Of a DNA stretch of 64,000 nucleotides, positions 20,506 through 32,590 are shown piece after piece. The notes under the pieces were generated by a model. The model ran no database searches and was not told the origin of the DNA. It saw nothing but the letters and a program-made list of their open reading frames with translations. This DNA comes from Taeniopygia guttata (lineage: Eukaryota; Chordata; Aves; Passeriformes; Estrildidae): contig NC_133059.1 in NCBI RefSeq assembly GCF_048771995.1, forward strand, positions 263,001 to 327,000, read 5' to 3'. The position numbers and the translations under genes were made by a program. Within the stretch, counting starts at the first letter, position 1; every line of letters begins with the position of its first letter.

Positions 20506-21100
20506 CGGAGACAGCCAAGGAGCGCTGGTGTGCGATAAAGGGCTGGACTGAGAGGGCCCTGGGGTGCCAGAGCAGCACTGCCGGGCAGTCCCTCAGAGCC
20601 GGCAGGGCCCGGCCTCGCTCCTGGGCCTGGGGCAGCCCGGCCGATCGGGCGCTGGGCTGCAGACGAGGTCACTGCTCCCATAGAGCGGCCCAAGCGGCTC
20701 TGGGCTGAGCCGAGTGAAGCCGAGCTTTGTGTGCTGGTGGTGCCCGACACTGTGCGGTTCGTGTGTTTGCAGCCGTGCGGGTGCTGCTGTATGAAGGGTG
20801 AACCAGGAGCGAGGGAGTGCACCTGCGGGCGGGGGGAGAAGTTCACTCGTGTCTGAAGTGGCCGAGTGAGAACCGAGGCCCGGCGGGGATCGGCTGTGCG
20901 GGCAGGGAGTGCCCGCGGGGAAGGGAAACCAGCGGAGAAACGGGGCTGAGGACGTGCACTGCGTTTAAAGGCGGTGATTTGTGTGCATTTGAACAGTGGC
21001 TAGACGAACTGCGGGGGTTCCTCTGCCCCAGTGGTTCAGACTTGGATTCCTGGAATTTTACTGTGCGCTGTTATGCTGTGGTGTGTTGAGAAAAGGGGAC
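20506..21100. other. GC-rich sequence, no gene recognised
   Basis: CpG-containing GC-rich stretch (20560-20960). It could be the leader or promoter side of the AT-rich retroviral remnant that follows, but no LTR or primer site was identified. Confidence 0.4.
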
Positions 21101-22382
21101 ACTTTAAGAGATACCTCCAGTGAGTTTCCCAGTGAGTTCGTGTGATTCTTCCCCCACATTATAGTATTTTAATTATCGAGATTATATAGTTGTATTTATA
21201 GAGATTTTAAGATTTTTTTTTGCAACAAGTGTAGCATTTTATGCAGAAGAGCTACACTATAATGATTTATGTTTAACTGTAGTAAAACAAATTAAAGGAA
21301 TTCCAAGAATTCCTCCCTCACAGCAAGGTAAGCCCTGACTCTCCTTTAATTTGAGATAAGGACAGGGTTCTGTGTTTGTGGGCATATCAGAGTTTTTGCT
21401 ATAACAAGCACAGCCTTTTGCAGGGCAACAAAATAAGTGTCAGTAGAAACAATGCTTTAATTAGATTGTGTGAGAAGAGAACTAGAAAAGACTGAGATTT
21501 TGTAAAAGAGGGGTTAAATAAAGGAAAAATGCCAAAGTGATAAACATAATAGCCTGCAGGCGATTCCCGGGAGTTTTTGGTGCATTAAGAGGCTGGCACC
21601 TTGTATGAGTACTATTACAATGCAGAGTTTGTGAGAAGGGCTAGTATTGCTGTTCCATGCCCCAAGTGTAAATTGAAGGCTCCTAATCAAGCCAATTCAG
21701 AACCTGAGATCTTAAAGCTTATCTGTAAATGATCGCATCTCATACCTGCGACCTGGAAAGTCTGTGTGTGAGAAAAACTGAAAAAAGACCATGAGGCTTG
21801 GGTAGAAACAAAATAGTATAAGCAATAAAAACTAACCAAAGCAAAGAGGTTCCCAGAAAGCCTCCAATAAGGGCAGCTCAGAAAACTAAAGGATTTACCT
21901 TATTGCAACCAATGCTGTTTTAATACAGGAAAGCAAATAAGGTGAGGTCTTGTATGCTAATATGTTTTTTCACCTTAAATAATCACCCAGAATGGCAGAG
22001 TAACTGGGTTCAGAGTTCCTTCTGACCCACTGGTGTTAGCTCTTAAAAAAACAAAACAAAAAAAAAAAAAACAAAACAAAAAAAAAAACCACAGCAAAGA
22101 GAAAGCAAATAAAATGTGTTGCTCAGCATGCAGTATAAGGCAGTGATATATGAAATCAGACAAAACTCATCATCCTGAAACACAAAAGCATATATGATTT
22201 GTAAAAAGCTCCTCCTAAAGTAACAGAAGATTAAGATCTCCCTGAAAGGGAAGAAAACTCAGCTCCAAAGGTATATCCACTCAAACCCATCCCCCTCCTG
22301 GCAGTCTAATCTCATCCAGAACTAGGAGGTAACAGACCCCTCTGAGAGAGGCAGTGGGATCCAGGAAAAAAAAAAAAAAAAG

Positions 22383-22480
22383 CTGGAATTTTAGTTGATA
22401 CAGGGGCCATATATTCACTTTTAAATAAAGCTTTAGTACCTGTAGAAAATGTAGAGAAAAATTATGTTGTAGTGTAGAGA
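22383..22480 (+). pseudogene. Retroviral protease fragment
   Basis: Reading 22383 onward gives GILVDTGAIYSLLNKAL, the aspartic protease active-site loop, then a stop near 22480. No flap or C-terminal GR(D/N) motif is retained. Confidence 0.7.
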
Positions 22481-22881
22481 AAAACTGGCCAGTCTGAGAA
22501 GGCATACTTTTGCAAACCTTTAAAGTAACAAGAGAGTATTTACAAATTTCTGTATATGCTCAACTGGCTAAACATTCTAGAATGAGGAGGTTACTCTAGA
22601 GGTAAATGATCAAAGGTACATAGAAGTATTAAGTTTAACATTAACAGCCATTTAAAATGAAGAAGAAATTCATTAAGAGGTATTAGGACAAGTATTTTTA
22701 AAGTATAAGCCTCTAATATACCACGGAGGGCAAAGAATGCCCCCCCAGTAATCAGGCTTAAGGAAGAGACACGACCAGTAAAAAATTAAGCAGTAGAAAT
22801 CAAGAAGAAGCAGTACACCACGACTGCCCAGAGACTACTGAAACTACTTACTCCAGCTGCCCAGACTTCAAGGACACTCCT

Positions 22882-23070
22882 TTGGGTGATGCAGAGACCT
22901 GGTTCACTGATGGGAGCAGCTACGTTGCCAGTAAAAAGCAACATGCTAAATATGCAGTCAATACCTGCAAAGAGATAATAGAATCCAGACCCTTACCAAC
23001 AGGCACCTCTGCACAAAAAGCCAAGATTATTGCACTGCCCTGTGCCTTAAAAATGGCAAACAAACTCTAG
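22882..23070 (+). pseudogene. Retroviral RNase H fragment
   Basis: Encodes ETWFTDGSSYVASKKQHAKY, matching the first catalytic Asp segment of retroviral RNase H (FTDGSS). It then gives a GTSAQKAKIIAL segment in place of the usual TSAQRAELIAL, with the catalytic Glu position lost. It ends at a stop at 23068-23070. Confidence 0.75.
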
Positions 23071-25079
23071 ATATGCATTCAGAGTTATACACGCACATGG
23101 AGCTGTCTAGAGAGAGAGGGGGGACTGCTGACCTCGCAAGGAAAGACCATCAAGCATGCACAAGAGATAATCCAGCTGCTAAAAGTATGCATATTAAAGC
23201 ACACCAAAAAATGAGCTCAAAATTAAGAAAAGAAAAAATTGGAAAGGCAAAGAAAGCAATAGAAAGTAATTATAGACAAATTTCCCTTAAAGGTAAGCCA
23301 AAAAATAATAATACTATTTAAAAAAAACATATAACCAAGAAGGATGGGCTACGGGCTACCATTGAAATAGAGCCAGAAATCCCTTCCCATATGTGTAGTC
23401 ACTAGTAAGGGAGAAGCACCAAAAAATACACTAAGGCCTAACTACTTAAAGCTTTTGTAAAGTGTAGCTCCTTTCCCAAAATGACCAAGGCTGCCAGTGT
23501 TACAGAGTACATCAAAAATAAATAGTAATTTCCCCATGCTTTTATAACACATACCTAATTTAAAAAATCATGATCATTGCCAGGAGCTTATATGCCAGGT
23601 GAACTGACAGTGTGATCCTTGCCTCCAAACTAACCCCAGGAATAACCCAGACAAAACTTGGTCAGATTGAGAGGGGACATGGATCTGGACAGCAATAATA
23701 AATTGGCTTTTCAAAACCCCCATAAAAAAGGAAGTGTCAATATTTATAAATATTAGCAAATACATTTTCAAGGTAGCCAGAAACATTCCCCACCAGAACT
23801 GTCAAAGTCACCAGAATAAATAATACTAATTTTAGAGCTCCAGTCACAATATTAAGTGTAGCTAGAACTCAAAACAAAACACTAAGTAAACCAGTACATA
23901 ACATACAGCCTAAGAATTAAGTCTACCTTAAGTCTCCTCCAAAAAAGACTTTAGAAGCAGTAAAAAAACACCATTCCAGATACTTCTCACCACACTCACC
24001 ACAATCAAGATTAAAAAGCAGAATGCCTAGATCCACCATGCTCAAATAAAACAAGCCCCAAAAGCCCCTTAAAAACTAACACCAAAAAACAATGAACTAA
24101 AACTAAAACTTATTCAAGCAAAATGAATATATTGTAGCAGAGAGAGTAATTTATAATTTTATTTATAAAATTGCTTTGTATATAATTGTAATTAAAATCC
24201 TAAAATACCTCTATCCAAAAGAATACTCAATGGCCTTAGTCCCAAGTTCTAATCAGTATACTAAATCTATAAGAGAGCTAGCCACTTCAGCAACTAAACT
24301 AAGAAATTTAAAACAACCCCTACAGTTATCCCTAAAAGGCCGGGGTCCAAGATCACAAGTTATGTGTCTTTAGCTTTCAGTTTTATACAAGCACAGTTTT
24401 GGATACAGGCAACAGCAGCTTTGATCATACAGGAGATGGTGAAAAGCATCTGTAACCTATATTTGTGGCCACTGCCTTGGTACTTACTGTACACAAAGCC
24501 ACTGTTTATCTGCCAATTCGAGATTCATTCAGCCACAGATCAGAAAACTGTGCTTGTATATGCTAGTAAAGATTTTATATACTTAAGAACTCCTTATACT
24601 ACTATAATTGTACCTAATAAGTCAAGTGTACATAGTAAAGCACTAAGAGGCACTTACTAATGTCAAGATTTGCATTAAGTAAAAAAATATACTTATCATC
24701 TTAAGGAAAGGGGGAACGAGACAGAGTAAAAATTTAACAAAGTAGAAATCCATTTAAATTTAGGTGAAATGTACCACTTTGAGCTTGCTAAATATGCTGT
24801 TTAGTCTGGTGACTGCAGGCCTAACAAAACTACCCCAGCTGAGGAGAAAGAATGCAGATTTCCACACTAAAAGATAAGACTCCTCAGACCTTGAAACAGA
24901 CAGGGCAGAGTGACCCAGGAGTTCTTTCTGTACTTTCTGGAAAAAACTGAGTACAAATATAACTAACTATAAGTATAATGTAAAATCAGCAAAATAAATA
25001 AGCATTAACCTATTATAAAATTATATATATATAGAAATTAATAAAAGTAATAAAAAAAATCAAAAGTTCTCAAAAGTGT

Positions 25080-25196
25080 TCATGTCCATTAAAAAGCAGT
25101 AAGTCCCGACATGCGTCCACAACACTGTAAATAAACATACCCATTCCTTACAAATCTTTATTAGAATTGCAGGGTTTAATTTTTCATCCGCATTTC
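25080..25196. repeat. Half copy of the fold-back element
   Basis: Starting catgtccattaaaaagc it matches the loop and right arm of 20086-20283 (about 88% by eye) and ends catccgcatttc. The left arm is absent. Confidence 0.8.
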
Positions 25197-25447
25197 ACCT
25201 CCTTGAGCTGACACACCCTCGCTACCAGGACAGAAATGGGTTTCCCATCCCACCTTCCCATGTCTCCCCCATGGTCACACAGAAAGAACCCCAGGCCAGC
25301 CCGTGGGGCGTTCCCTCTCTCTCTGCCTGGGGAACGTTGGGCTTTGACTTTGGGGCTGTGACTCGCACTGGGGCAATGTGGGAACTGTTCCTCCTCACCT
25401 CCTCCCTCATCTCCCTCATCTCCTCTTGGAGTTCCTTGAGCACAGCA

Positions 25448-25776
25448 GAGACATGAGCCTGCACTGGGCCATGGATTACACTCTCACCATTTCTGAGACA
25501 TGAGCCTGCACTGGGCCATGGATCACACTCTCACCATTTCTGAGACATGAGCCTGCACTGGGCCATGGATCACACTCTCACCATTTCTGAGACATGAGCC
25601 TGCACTGGGCCATGGATCACACTCTCACCATTTCTGAGACATGAGCCTGCACTGGGCCATGGATCACACTCTCACCATTTCTGAGACATGAGCCTGCACT
25701 GGGCCATGGATCACACTTTCACCATTTCTGAGACATGAGCCTGCACTGGGCCATGGATCACACTCTCACCATTTCT
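25448..25776. repeat. 47-bp minisatellite, seven exact-length copies
   Basis: Units starting gagacatgagcctgcactgg at 25448, 25495, 25542, 25589, 25636, 25683 and 25730 (7 x 47 = 329 bp) are nearly identical. They lie inside the ERVL-like gag. As 47 is not a multiple of three, each copy changes reading frame. Confidence 0.97.
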
Positions 25777-26198
25777 GAGCTGTTGGCAGCAGAGCCCACT
25801 GTCTCTCGGCTGTTATCGGCATTAATCGTGGCAATGAAGGCGGTGTACTGAGATGGCCCCAGACTTGCCAGACTCCACAGCATTTGCCCTGTGCACCTGA
25901 CCTTGTCGGGGTCATTATCATGCTGTCCATCCCTCCCAAAGAGTACCTCCAACACTGCCACTTCCCTCAGCTGTTGGATCCCTTCCTCAAGGGCTTTCCA
26001 GCATGTTCTGTGGTGGTGCTCTTGTGTTCTCTCCCTATGGACAAACCTCTCTCTGACCCTCATTAAAAGCCCCTCCCAGAAGGAAAGAGACCCTGGCTCC
26101 CTTACAAAAATCTGATTCATACCTGAGTCCTGGGTCAAGGGTCCCAAATTCCTTGCCTCACCACCATCCAGCTGGACACCTGTACCCATGAGGTCCAT
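25758..26198 (-). pseudogene. ERVL-like gag core fragment
   Basis: A 146-residue frame with a helical region (WKALEEGIQQLREVAVLEVL), then DPDKVRCTGQMLWSLASLG and SQYTAFIATINADNSRETVG. This pattern is familiar from avian ERVL-type gag. It runs into the minisatellite, where the frame is lost. Confidence 0.6.
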
Positions 26199-27224
26199 GA
26201 GGTCTCAGACTTGAAGTAGTCAGGTTGTATAAGCCTCACGTCTCCATCGTGCAATGTCCTTGTGCAGATTACATCAAGGACTTTTGTACATCAGGGACTC
26301 AGTGATGATCACAACCTCTGGCTCCCCTGTGGGTTGTGAGGGCTTTCCCTTATCTGAGTGCTCTGGTTTCATCTTAGACCTCCTTGTTTCTACAGGGGCA
26401 ACTGCTGCTGGCTGTGGCTGCCTTTGTGGTTCAGCTGGAACCTGGACAGTTGTAAAATCTGTGGGTTCCACTGCTGCACCATCAGACTCTCCTTTTCTGA
26501 GGCAGGGGGAGGGCTTCTCACCAGCTGGGGAAATGCACTCCTTCAGCATCTCATGCATCTCCTTCAGCAGACCCCCACCCAGTCTGGGTGGGTCATATCT
26601 GGGGTGGGCTGTGGGGCAGGGTCAGGCTCTGGGGCAGCAGCATCCCTGGTCTCTGGGGCCGTGTCAGGTTCTGGGGTGGGTGTCAGGGTGGTTATCCAGG
26701 GTAATCTTCCCTTGTCTCTCAGTGCTAAATAGAACAGGGCTAACAGCAACACCAGCCCCTGTATGATAACATTGGCATTGGAGTGGATCTGAACCCTTCA
26801 CAAACTGGTGGGGCAGACCCAAAGAGATGGTTAAAGGGTTGGGAGAAAATTTCCCCCGGCGTCATTTCCTCACAGTAGGTGCCATTATTAAAGTAACCCC
26901 AAAAGCACAGTCAGTGCGTGATAGCTGTGAATCCATGTGCCTGCTTCCCAGAGGAAGTTAAAAATCCATGAATTCTTCCCCTTATTCACCCATAAAACAA
27001 ACCGGAGAACAGCCACAGCAGCCTTGGCTGTAGGAACCATGTTTAGATAAGGGTCTGCAAATGGAGAAATGCAGCCATGGTTACGTGTCACCCAAACCAG
27101 GGCAGGCTGGAGCACAGGGTGCCGCTTAACGAGGTTTCTGTAGCAGCACAAAAAATTGGATTCCTCAAGAACTGTTATTCCCTTTTTTGTTTCTGTGCCC
27201 TCGAGCTGCATGTTGGGTGCCAAA

Positions 27225-27484
27225 ATCTATTTTGGTTTGCAAAGACAGGAGTCTGCTAAGGAAGGCAGGAGCCTCCCCTGAAATGGGAAAAAAAAAAAAA
27301 ATGTAGACCCTGTCCATCTTAATTGCAATAAATTTGAGGTTAAAGGGGGCTCTCAGGCAAAAATATGGGAGCAGGAATAGCAGTTCTTTATTAGGGAAGA
27401 AAACAAAAAGATAAAATAAACAATGCAGTGAACCAACCTCTAACAGATGGCAATTGAATACATCTTGCCTTGCAATCTAGGACA
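27225..27484 (-). repeat. ERVL-like LTR, minus orientation
   Basis: Sense start TGTCCTAGATTGC at 27484, aataaagaactg near 27396-27385, end just before the TTTGGCACCCAACA primer-site region at about 27225. It shares ordered blocks with the opposite-orientation copy at 11640-11865. Confidence 0.6.
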
Positions 27485-27489
27485 ACAGC

Positions 27490-28190
27490 TTATTCAGCAT
27501 GAATCACATCCATTTACCACATCCCCTTACCCCCAGATATTGCCCACCTGGGACTGACACCCCAAAACATTTTTAAAAAATTATGAATTTTTTTCATAAT
27601 TAAAATTTAGTTAAATTTTAATTGAATGAATGAATTAAATTAATTTAATTAATTAATTTTAGATTAATAACAATTAAAATTTTATTTTGCTTATGCATAA
27701 AAATATTATTCTATATTTTATTATTTCATTTTAATGCTTGTATTAAAAAATCTCTATGTTTTTTGCAATCAAAAAATTATTGGTCATTGGTTCTAAGTAA
27801 TACAATTCCCTTCATTAATTCATTGGCCACTATTGGCTATTGATTTTGCCCTCTTTATTCTAATTTCCTTTATTTTTATTACTTTTGTCATCATTTTTTA
27901 TCATTTTCACAGGCAGGGTAAAAGCGGCCACTTTGGGGTCCATGGAGACATTTCTGGGGCACATTTGGGGCAGTTTTGTGTCTGGGGAGGGAATTCAGAG
28001 AGAACTCGAGGGTCTGGGGGATACCTGGGGGAGCCGGGTGGGCACTTGGAGGGGCACTCAGGGATTCTGAGGGGCAGCTCGGGGTCCGGGGGAGCACTCG
28101 GGGGTCCGGGCCCCTGGAGGTCAGGGAGGGGAATTTGGGGCCCTTCGGGATCCGGGGGAGCACTCGGGGGGCTCGGGCGGGGCTCGCTGG
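27490..28190. other. AT-rich then G-rich DNA, no gene recognised
   Basis: 27560-27900 is very AT-rich (taattaatt runs). From 27910 it switches sharply to G-rich repeated phrases (ggggagc, actcgggg) leading into the promoter-like island. Confidence 0.6.
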
Positions 28191-28194
28191 GGCG

Positions 28195-28385
28195 CGGGGG
28201 CTGATGGGAGTTGTAGGCGCGGGTACAATACGGTGTAACGGGGCCGCGGAGCATCACGGGAGTTCTAGGCGCAGCTACAGCGGCTCTCGGTGGGGCGCGG
28301 GGCATGACGGGAGATGAAGTCACGGCTGGACCAGCGCTGGACGGGCGCCGCGGAGCATGATGGGAGCTGTAGTCCCGGAAGTGGC
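28195..28385. promoter_or_regulatory. CpG-rich cluster of four ZNF143/STAF-type sites
   Basis: Four variants of a gcatgatgggagttgtagtc core lie in the same orientation at 28201-28216, 28251-28269, 28302-28321 and 28355-28375. On the other strand this is actaca(a/g)ctcccatcatgc, the ZNF143/STAF SBS motif found in housekeeping promoters. The last is followed by cccggaagtg, an ETS/GABPA site. No coding exon next to it was recognised. Confidence 0.65.
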
Positions 28386-28656
28386 TCGGACGCGGTGTTT
28401 GGGGTCCGGGAAAACCCTCGGGTGACACTTTTGCATACGAGACGCGACTTCAGGTCCTCGAGGGTTCTGGAACACTCGGGGGGAGCTTGGAGAGATTTAA
28501 CCGGGTTCCTTAGGGCGCAGGGCGTGGCAGGAATTTGAGGTGCGGAACTGTGTTCTAAGGAGCTCTGGTGCCGCGGGAGATGAGCGGAGAGGAATGCTCA
28601 GAAATGGCTGCACTGAGGATCTGTGGGGTTGGGAGCACTCAGGGGATGCAAGGACG

Positions 28657-29200
28657 CTTTCGGGGGGTCCCGAATGGGCGCTGAGGGGCACTTGGGGATC
28701 CCGGAGGGTCTGGGGGACACTTATGGGGGAGAGGGGGGCGGATACCGGTGGGGGGGGGGTGTTCTGTGGAGCGCGGGGCATGACGGGCGTTGTAGTCCGG
28801 GCCCCAATGGGGCTCTACTGGGCTGCGGGGCATGATGGGAGTTGTAGGCAAAAGAAAAGATGGCGCAGACTTCAGGCACCGCCCACAAAGCCATGATACC
28901 TGGCGCTGATTGGTTGGGACTTGTGATAGGCGGAAGCCTCGGCCAATGGGAGGCGGCGGGGTCAGGAAAAGCCCATTCTACCCCTCCAGTCCTTCCGAGC
29001 ACAGCCCAGTTCATCCCCAGTACAGCCCAGTACGACGCCAGTGCCCTTCCAGGCCCTCCCAGTACAGCCCAGTTCATCCCCAGTACAGCCCAGTAGAATC
29101 TGAGTTCCCCTCCAGTCCTTCCCAGTACAGCCCAGTCCCTCCCAATACACCTGAGTTCATTCCCAAGCCCTCCCAGTTCTTCCCAGTGTTATCCCCAGTA
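28657..29200 (+). repeat. Segmental duplication, copy A (promoter-like unit)
   Basis: Nearly collinear with 47645-48210. It contains two ZNF143-type sites (28778-28797, 28831-28849), a YY1-like aagatggcgc (28858-28867), and CCAAT boxes in both orientations (gattggttg about 28907, ccaatggg about 28943). It ends in a cccagt-rich low-complexity tail. Confidence 0.9.
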
Positions 29201-29475
29201 TGCCCCAGTGTTGCCCAGTTTTCCCCACAATGTCCCTAGTTTGTCCCAGTATCCGCCAGTTTTACTCCCAGTTTCACTCCCAATATGTCCCAGTGTGTCC
29301 CAGTGTAGCCCCACAGTCCATCCCAGTCCACCCAGATTCCCCCTCAGCATTCCTCATGTTCCCAGGCTGTCCCAGCCCTCCACAGCATCACTGCCAGTGT
29401 GTCCCAGTGTGTCCCACAGCATTCCCAGTGTTCCCCAGTATGTCCCAGTCCTCCCCAGTGTTTCCAAGGACAGTT
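28980..29475. repeat. Low-complexity cccagt/cagccc repeat
   Basis: Dominated by phrases such as cccagtacagcccagttc and cccagtgtgtcccagtgt repeated every 10-30 bp. No coding content. Confidence 0.85.
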
Positions 29476-29999
29476 TAATTTCTCAGGGCTGCCGTGGCAG
29501 CCAAACCCAGCAGTGGGGTCAGTGCAGTGCCCATGGCCAAAGCCCCTTGCAGTGGCCCAGTGCAGCTTGCGCTGATGATCCACCCTCACAGCTGGCCCAG
29601 GGCCGGTCTGGAGTGGTTTCAGTGGCACCTTGGGCTGGCACACACCTGAGGAAGGTGTCTGTTTTCATGGGGAAACTCAGGAGTTTTAGATTGCTTCAAA
29701 CATAGAAAAAGGGAAAACCCCTCTTAGGCTGGGTGCAGCCAGCCCTGCAGGCACAGCAGGTCCCAGGTGAGTGAGGACAGACAGGATGGGCCTGGGCAAT
29801 GTGGAGCAAGGTTGTCCACGCTGGGCCAGAGCTCAGGGCACAGCTTCTCTGAGCAGGCCAGAGCTCCTGAGGGGAGACCCTGGCTCAATATCAATCACAG
29901 AATGCTGCAATTGCCTCTGATCTAAAGAGAAATGTAATAAAATACATCCTTTAAAACAGGAATGTGTATTCCTTACAAGCACTTTGAAATCTTTCTCCA

Positions 30000-30250
30000 C
30001 AACTGGAATAGGAAAACTTTAATGACCCTCTCAGGGATTTGGTGTTGTTTACATCAGACTCAGTCCCTGAGTGTGTCTTCAAAAAACTTCTCAAGAACTC
30101 AAAGTTAAATTAAAACTCCAAAGTTTCTTGAAGTTTTAATGGGTCCCACTGAGGGACAGGACTGAGAAAGTGTCCCCAGGTTCCAGTCAGAGCAGAACAC
30201 TGGGGGCAGAGATGACAGCTGGGGACAAGCAAGGGAAAGGTGTCTCTGGT
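30000..30250 (+). repeat. Dispersed repeat, copy A (second copy at 42890-43110)
   Basis: Both copies share the order ctttaatgaccctct, caaagtttcttg, gggtcccactgaggga, gactgagaaagtgtcccc and cagagcaga. Same orientation, moderately diverged. Function unknown. 29480-30000 shows nothing recognisable. Confidence 0.75.
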
Positions 30251-30889
30251 GCTGAGCAAACCTGGATGTGTTTCAGGAATGCAAAGGGCCCAGGCCTGAG
30301 CCCCAGCCCCTGGCAAGGCAGATCCTGTCCCTCCCTCATTGCTCAGGGCTCTTCCCGGGATGGGCACTGGGATGTGGGGATGTGCAGTGCCAAGGGCAGG
30401 ACCATGGGGCGGCCCCTGCCAGGCTGCTGAGCAGGGACAAGGAGGCAATGAGGCCCCAGGGCTGCAAGGGTCACTTGTCCCCTCGTGGCCTCAGGCCCAG
30501 GGCCAGCAGCCATGGCCAAAGTGCTGCACAGGTTGGCTCTGTCAGGGCCTTGCAGCTGCTGCACATCCCTGTGCCCTCTGCAGCCCAGGCTGTCCCACGG
30601 TGTCCCTGCCCTGCGCCTCTGTCCCTGCAGGCTGTCGTCATCCCCGGCTGCCCCACCTCGCTGGCCCTTCCTTTGCTGGCAGCTCTGCCTCCTGCTGCCC
30701 CTGCCTGGCCACACAAAGGCTTGGCCTTGATACCAAAAGGGTTAATTCAGTTTTTACTGTGCCTGTGAACTTTTAACACAGGAACAAGGTGTGCAGGAGC
30801 TGCTTTTCCAGCAAGGACAGTTGGAAGTGTAGAAGACATCTGGCTCAAGAATGCAGTGATAGAAAAAGCAAGGACTGAACCTGGGAACT

Positions 30890-31087
30890 TGGGGTGTGTT
30901 TTATGGAAATGGGTAAATTGTAATTCACATTTAGTGACTGTGTATAAGCAACACACTGGTAGAGTTACATGTCCACATAAGGTTAGGAGTTATCCCTCAC
31001 TAGACCTCAGGCCTGAATAAATGATCCCCTCTTAAATAGCAATTTAGTGTTAAGGAGTCTTGTTCTGATATTTCAGAGATTTGGTGA
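30890..31087 (+). mobile_element. Possible LTR 3' end
   Basis: aataaa at about 31016, a 50-60 bp tail ending near 31080, then tttggtgacc, which resembles a U5/primer-site junction. The 5' end was not defined. Confidence 0.35.
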
Positions 31088-31990
31088 CCATGGGGCCTCA
31101 CAGAACCCAGGAGTTACCTGTGACTCTGTCCAAACTCATGGAACAAAGGGTCCATGGTGACACAGCAGAATCCCATGGAACCAAAATCCATTTTGGCACA
31201 CTGAGGCCACATTGAACCAATGGCCCATTGTGACACCACGGATCCAAGGAGACCATTGTGACCCTGAGAAACCTCTTGGAACCAAGGGGCCATTCTGACA
31301 CAGCAAGGCCTCGTGGAACCACAGCTCCATTGTGACACTGCAAGGTCACACAGAACCAAGGTGGCCATGGAACCAAGGTTCTGCTATGGAACCTCATGGA
31401 ACAACGGGACCATGGTGACACTGTGGAACCAGGGAGACTGTTTTTGGCAGTAGGAAAGCTCATGGAACCCCAAGTCCATTGTGACACAGCAAGGCCTCAT
31501 GGAACCAAGGGACCATTGTTAAACTGTGCGGTCTCATGGAACCATGAGCCATTGTGACACAGCGTGGCACCTCATGGAGCCAAGAGTCCATTGTTACACT
31601 GTGGGGCCCTGTGGCACCAAGGGGACCACAGTGACTTTCTGGGGCCTCATGGAACAATGGAGACTGTTCTGACTCTTTGGGACCCACTGGAACCAAGGGG
31701 CCATTAGAGCGTGGCAGGGCCTCATGGAATCAAGGGGACCACAGTGAACACTGTGGGTCTCCATGGGATGAAGGGTCCAATGGAACCATTGTGTCGCCAT
31801 TGTGTCACTCTGGGGCATCACGGAACCAAAGGTCCATTGTGACCCAGCAGGGCCTCATGAAACCATGGAGACCATTTCTACATTTTGAGGCCTTGTGAAA
31901 CCAAAGGGCCTCTGTGGCACTTCAGAGCCTCGTGGAGCCAAGGGGACCATCGTGACACTGTGGGGCTCAGTGAAACCAATGGTCTGTTGT
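31087..31990. repeat. Degenerate ~32-bp minisatellite
   Basis: Irregular repeats combining tggaaccaaggggcca, ttgtgacac and tggggcctcatgg. Related arrays occur at 32590-32790, 37960-38660 and, in 65-bp form, at 46600-47156. Confidence 0.9.
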
Positions 31991-32590
31991 CACACTGCCA
32001 GGGCTTCTGTGTGGGTTCTCTGCTTGTTTTTTCTGCCTGTCTCGTGGTCAGGATTGAAGGTACTTGAGACCATATTTCAGGTTCAGACTCAGGTGCTTCT
32101 TGTTTCTTATCAGTGTTGCAGCCTCACAACTGTGAGTTCTGCAGTCTTTCATTAGCAAGTCACAAAATGGCCAAATAGCTCTTGTTACAAGGTCTTTTAA
32201 AACTATCCAACCAAGAAATGACACCTAAATTATTTTCCCTTTTAACCCAATAACTGATCCTTGAAGCCAGCAGTGCGGACTTTTCGGTCCAATCACAAAA
32301 TATCACCCAAACCCATGAAGAAGAAGCTAAGAAGAAGTTAAATAAGAAGAACCTGTCTCCACCCTAACACCTCCATCTTGCTTCATATTTATTACTATGT
32401 TCTAAACCCCCAAAATCTAACTTTTCCACCCTGTGGTAGTATACATCTCTAACCAACTACGCACCCATAACCCCAGTGCGGTTAAGCAATTTTGGAAGCC
32501 TTCTCCACAGCCTCAGGTCAAATGCAGTGCTCTATTGCAAGTCTGTGCCTTTCAGCACAGCAAGTTTAAAATTCTCAGCATCCAGGGTTC
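31991..32590. other. No gene recognised
   Basis: Mixed unique sequence between minisatellite blocks. No domain, exon signal or known repeat identified. Confidence 0.5.

Larger units (their letters stand above)
21100..25079 (+). mobile_element. Decayed ERV (class I-like), AT-rich
   Basis: AT-rich DNA with many stops that still holds recognisable retroviral scraps in plus-strand order. These are a protease fragment with the LVDTGA active site at about 22383-22480, and an RNase H fragment (WFTDGSSY) at about 22882-23070 followed by a short basic continuation. The reverse transcriptase between them is largely missing. The protein flavour (LVDTGA.YS, TWFTDGSS) is gamma/class-I-like. LTRs were not found. 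21120-22240 and 23330-25000 contain nothing else I can name. Confidence 0.6.
25222..27222 (-). mobile_element. ERVL-like element, 5' half, decayed
   Basis: Minus strand, downstream of the LTR at 27225-27484. The primer-site region TGGCACCCAACA starts at 27222. Then come a decayed leader and gag pieces: a hydrophobic/Pro-rich scrap (26752-26564), an acidic Pro/Glu-rich linker (26558-26274), and a clearer gag core at 26198-25758 (QLREVAVLEVLFGRDGQ, YTAFIATINADN). Past a 47-bp minisatellite there is a coiled-coil-like gag tail (VLKELQEEMREMREEVRRN) at about 25440-25400. The remaining pol and 3' LTR are not present in this block. Confidence 0.65.

Noticed and set aside
25448..25776. CRISPR-like regular repeats
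   Set aside because: The 47-bp units are contiguous with no variable spacers and lie in an avian ERV, so this is a minisatellite. The same applies to 20353-20505 and 46681-47156.
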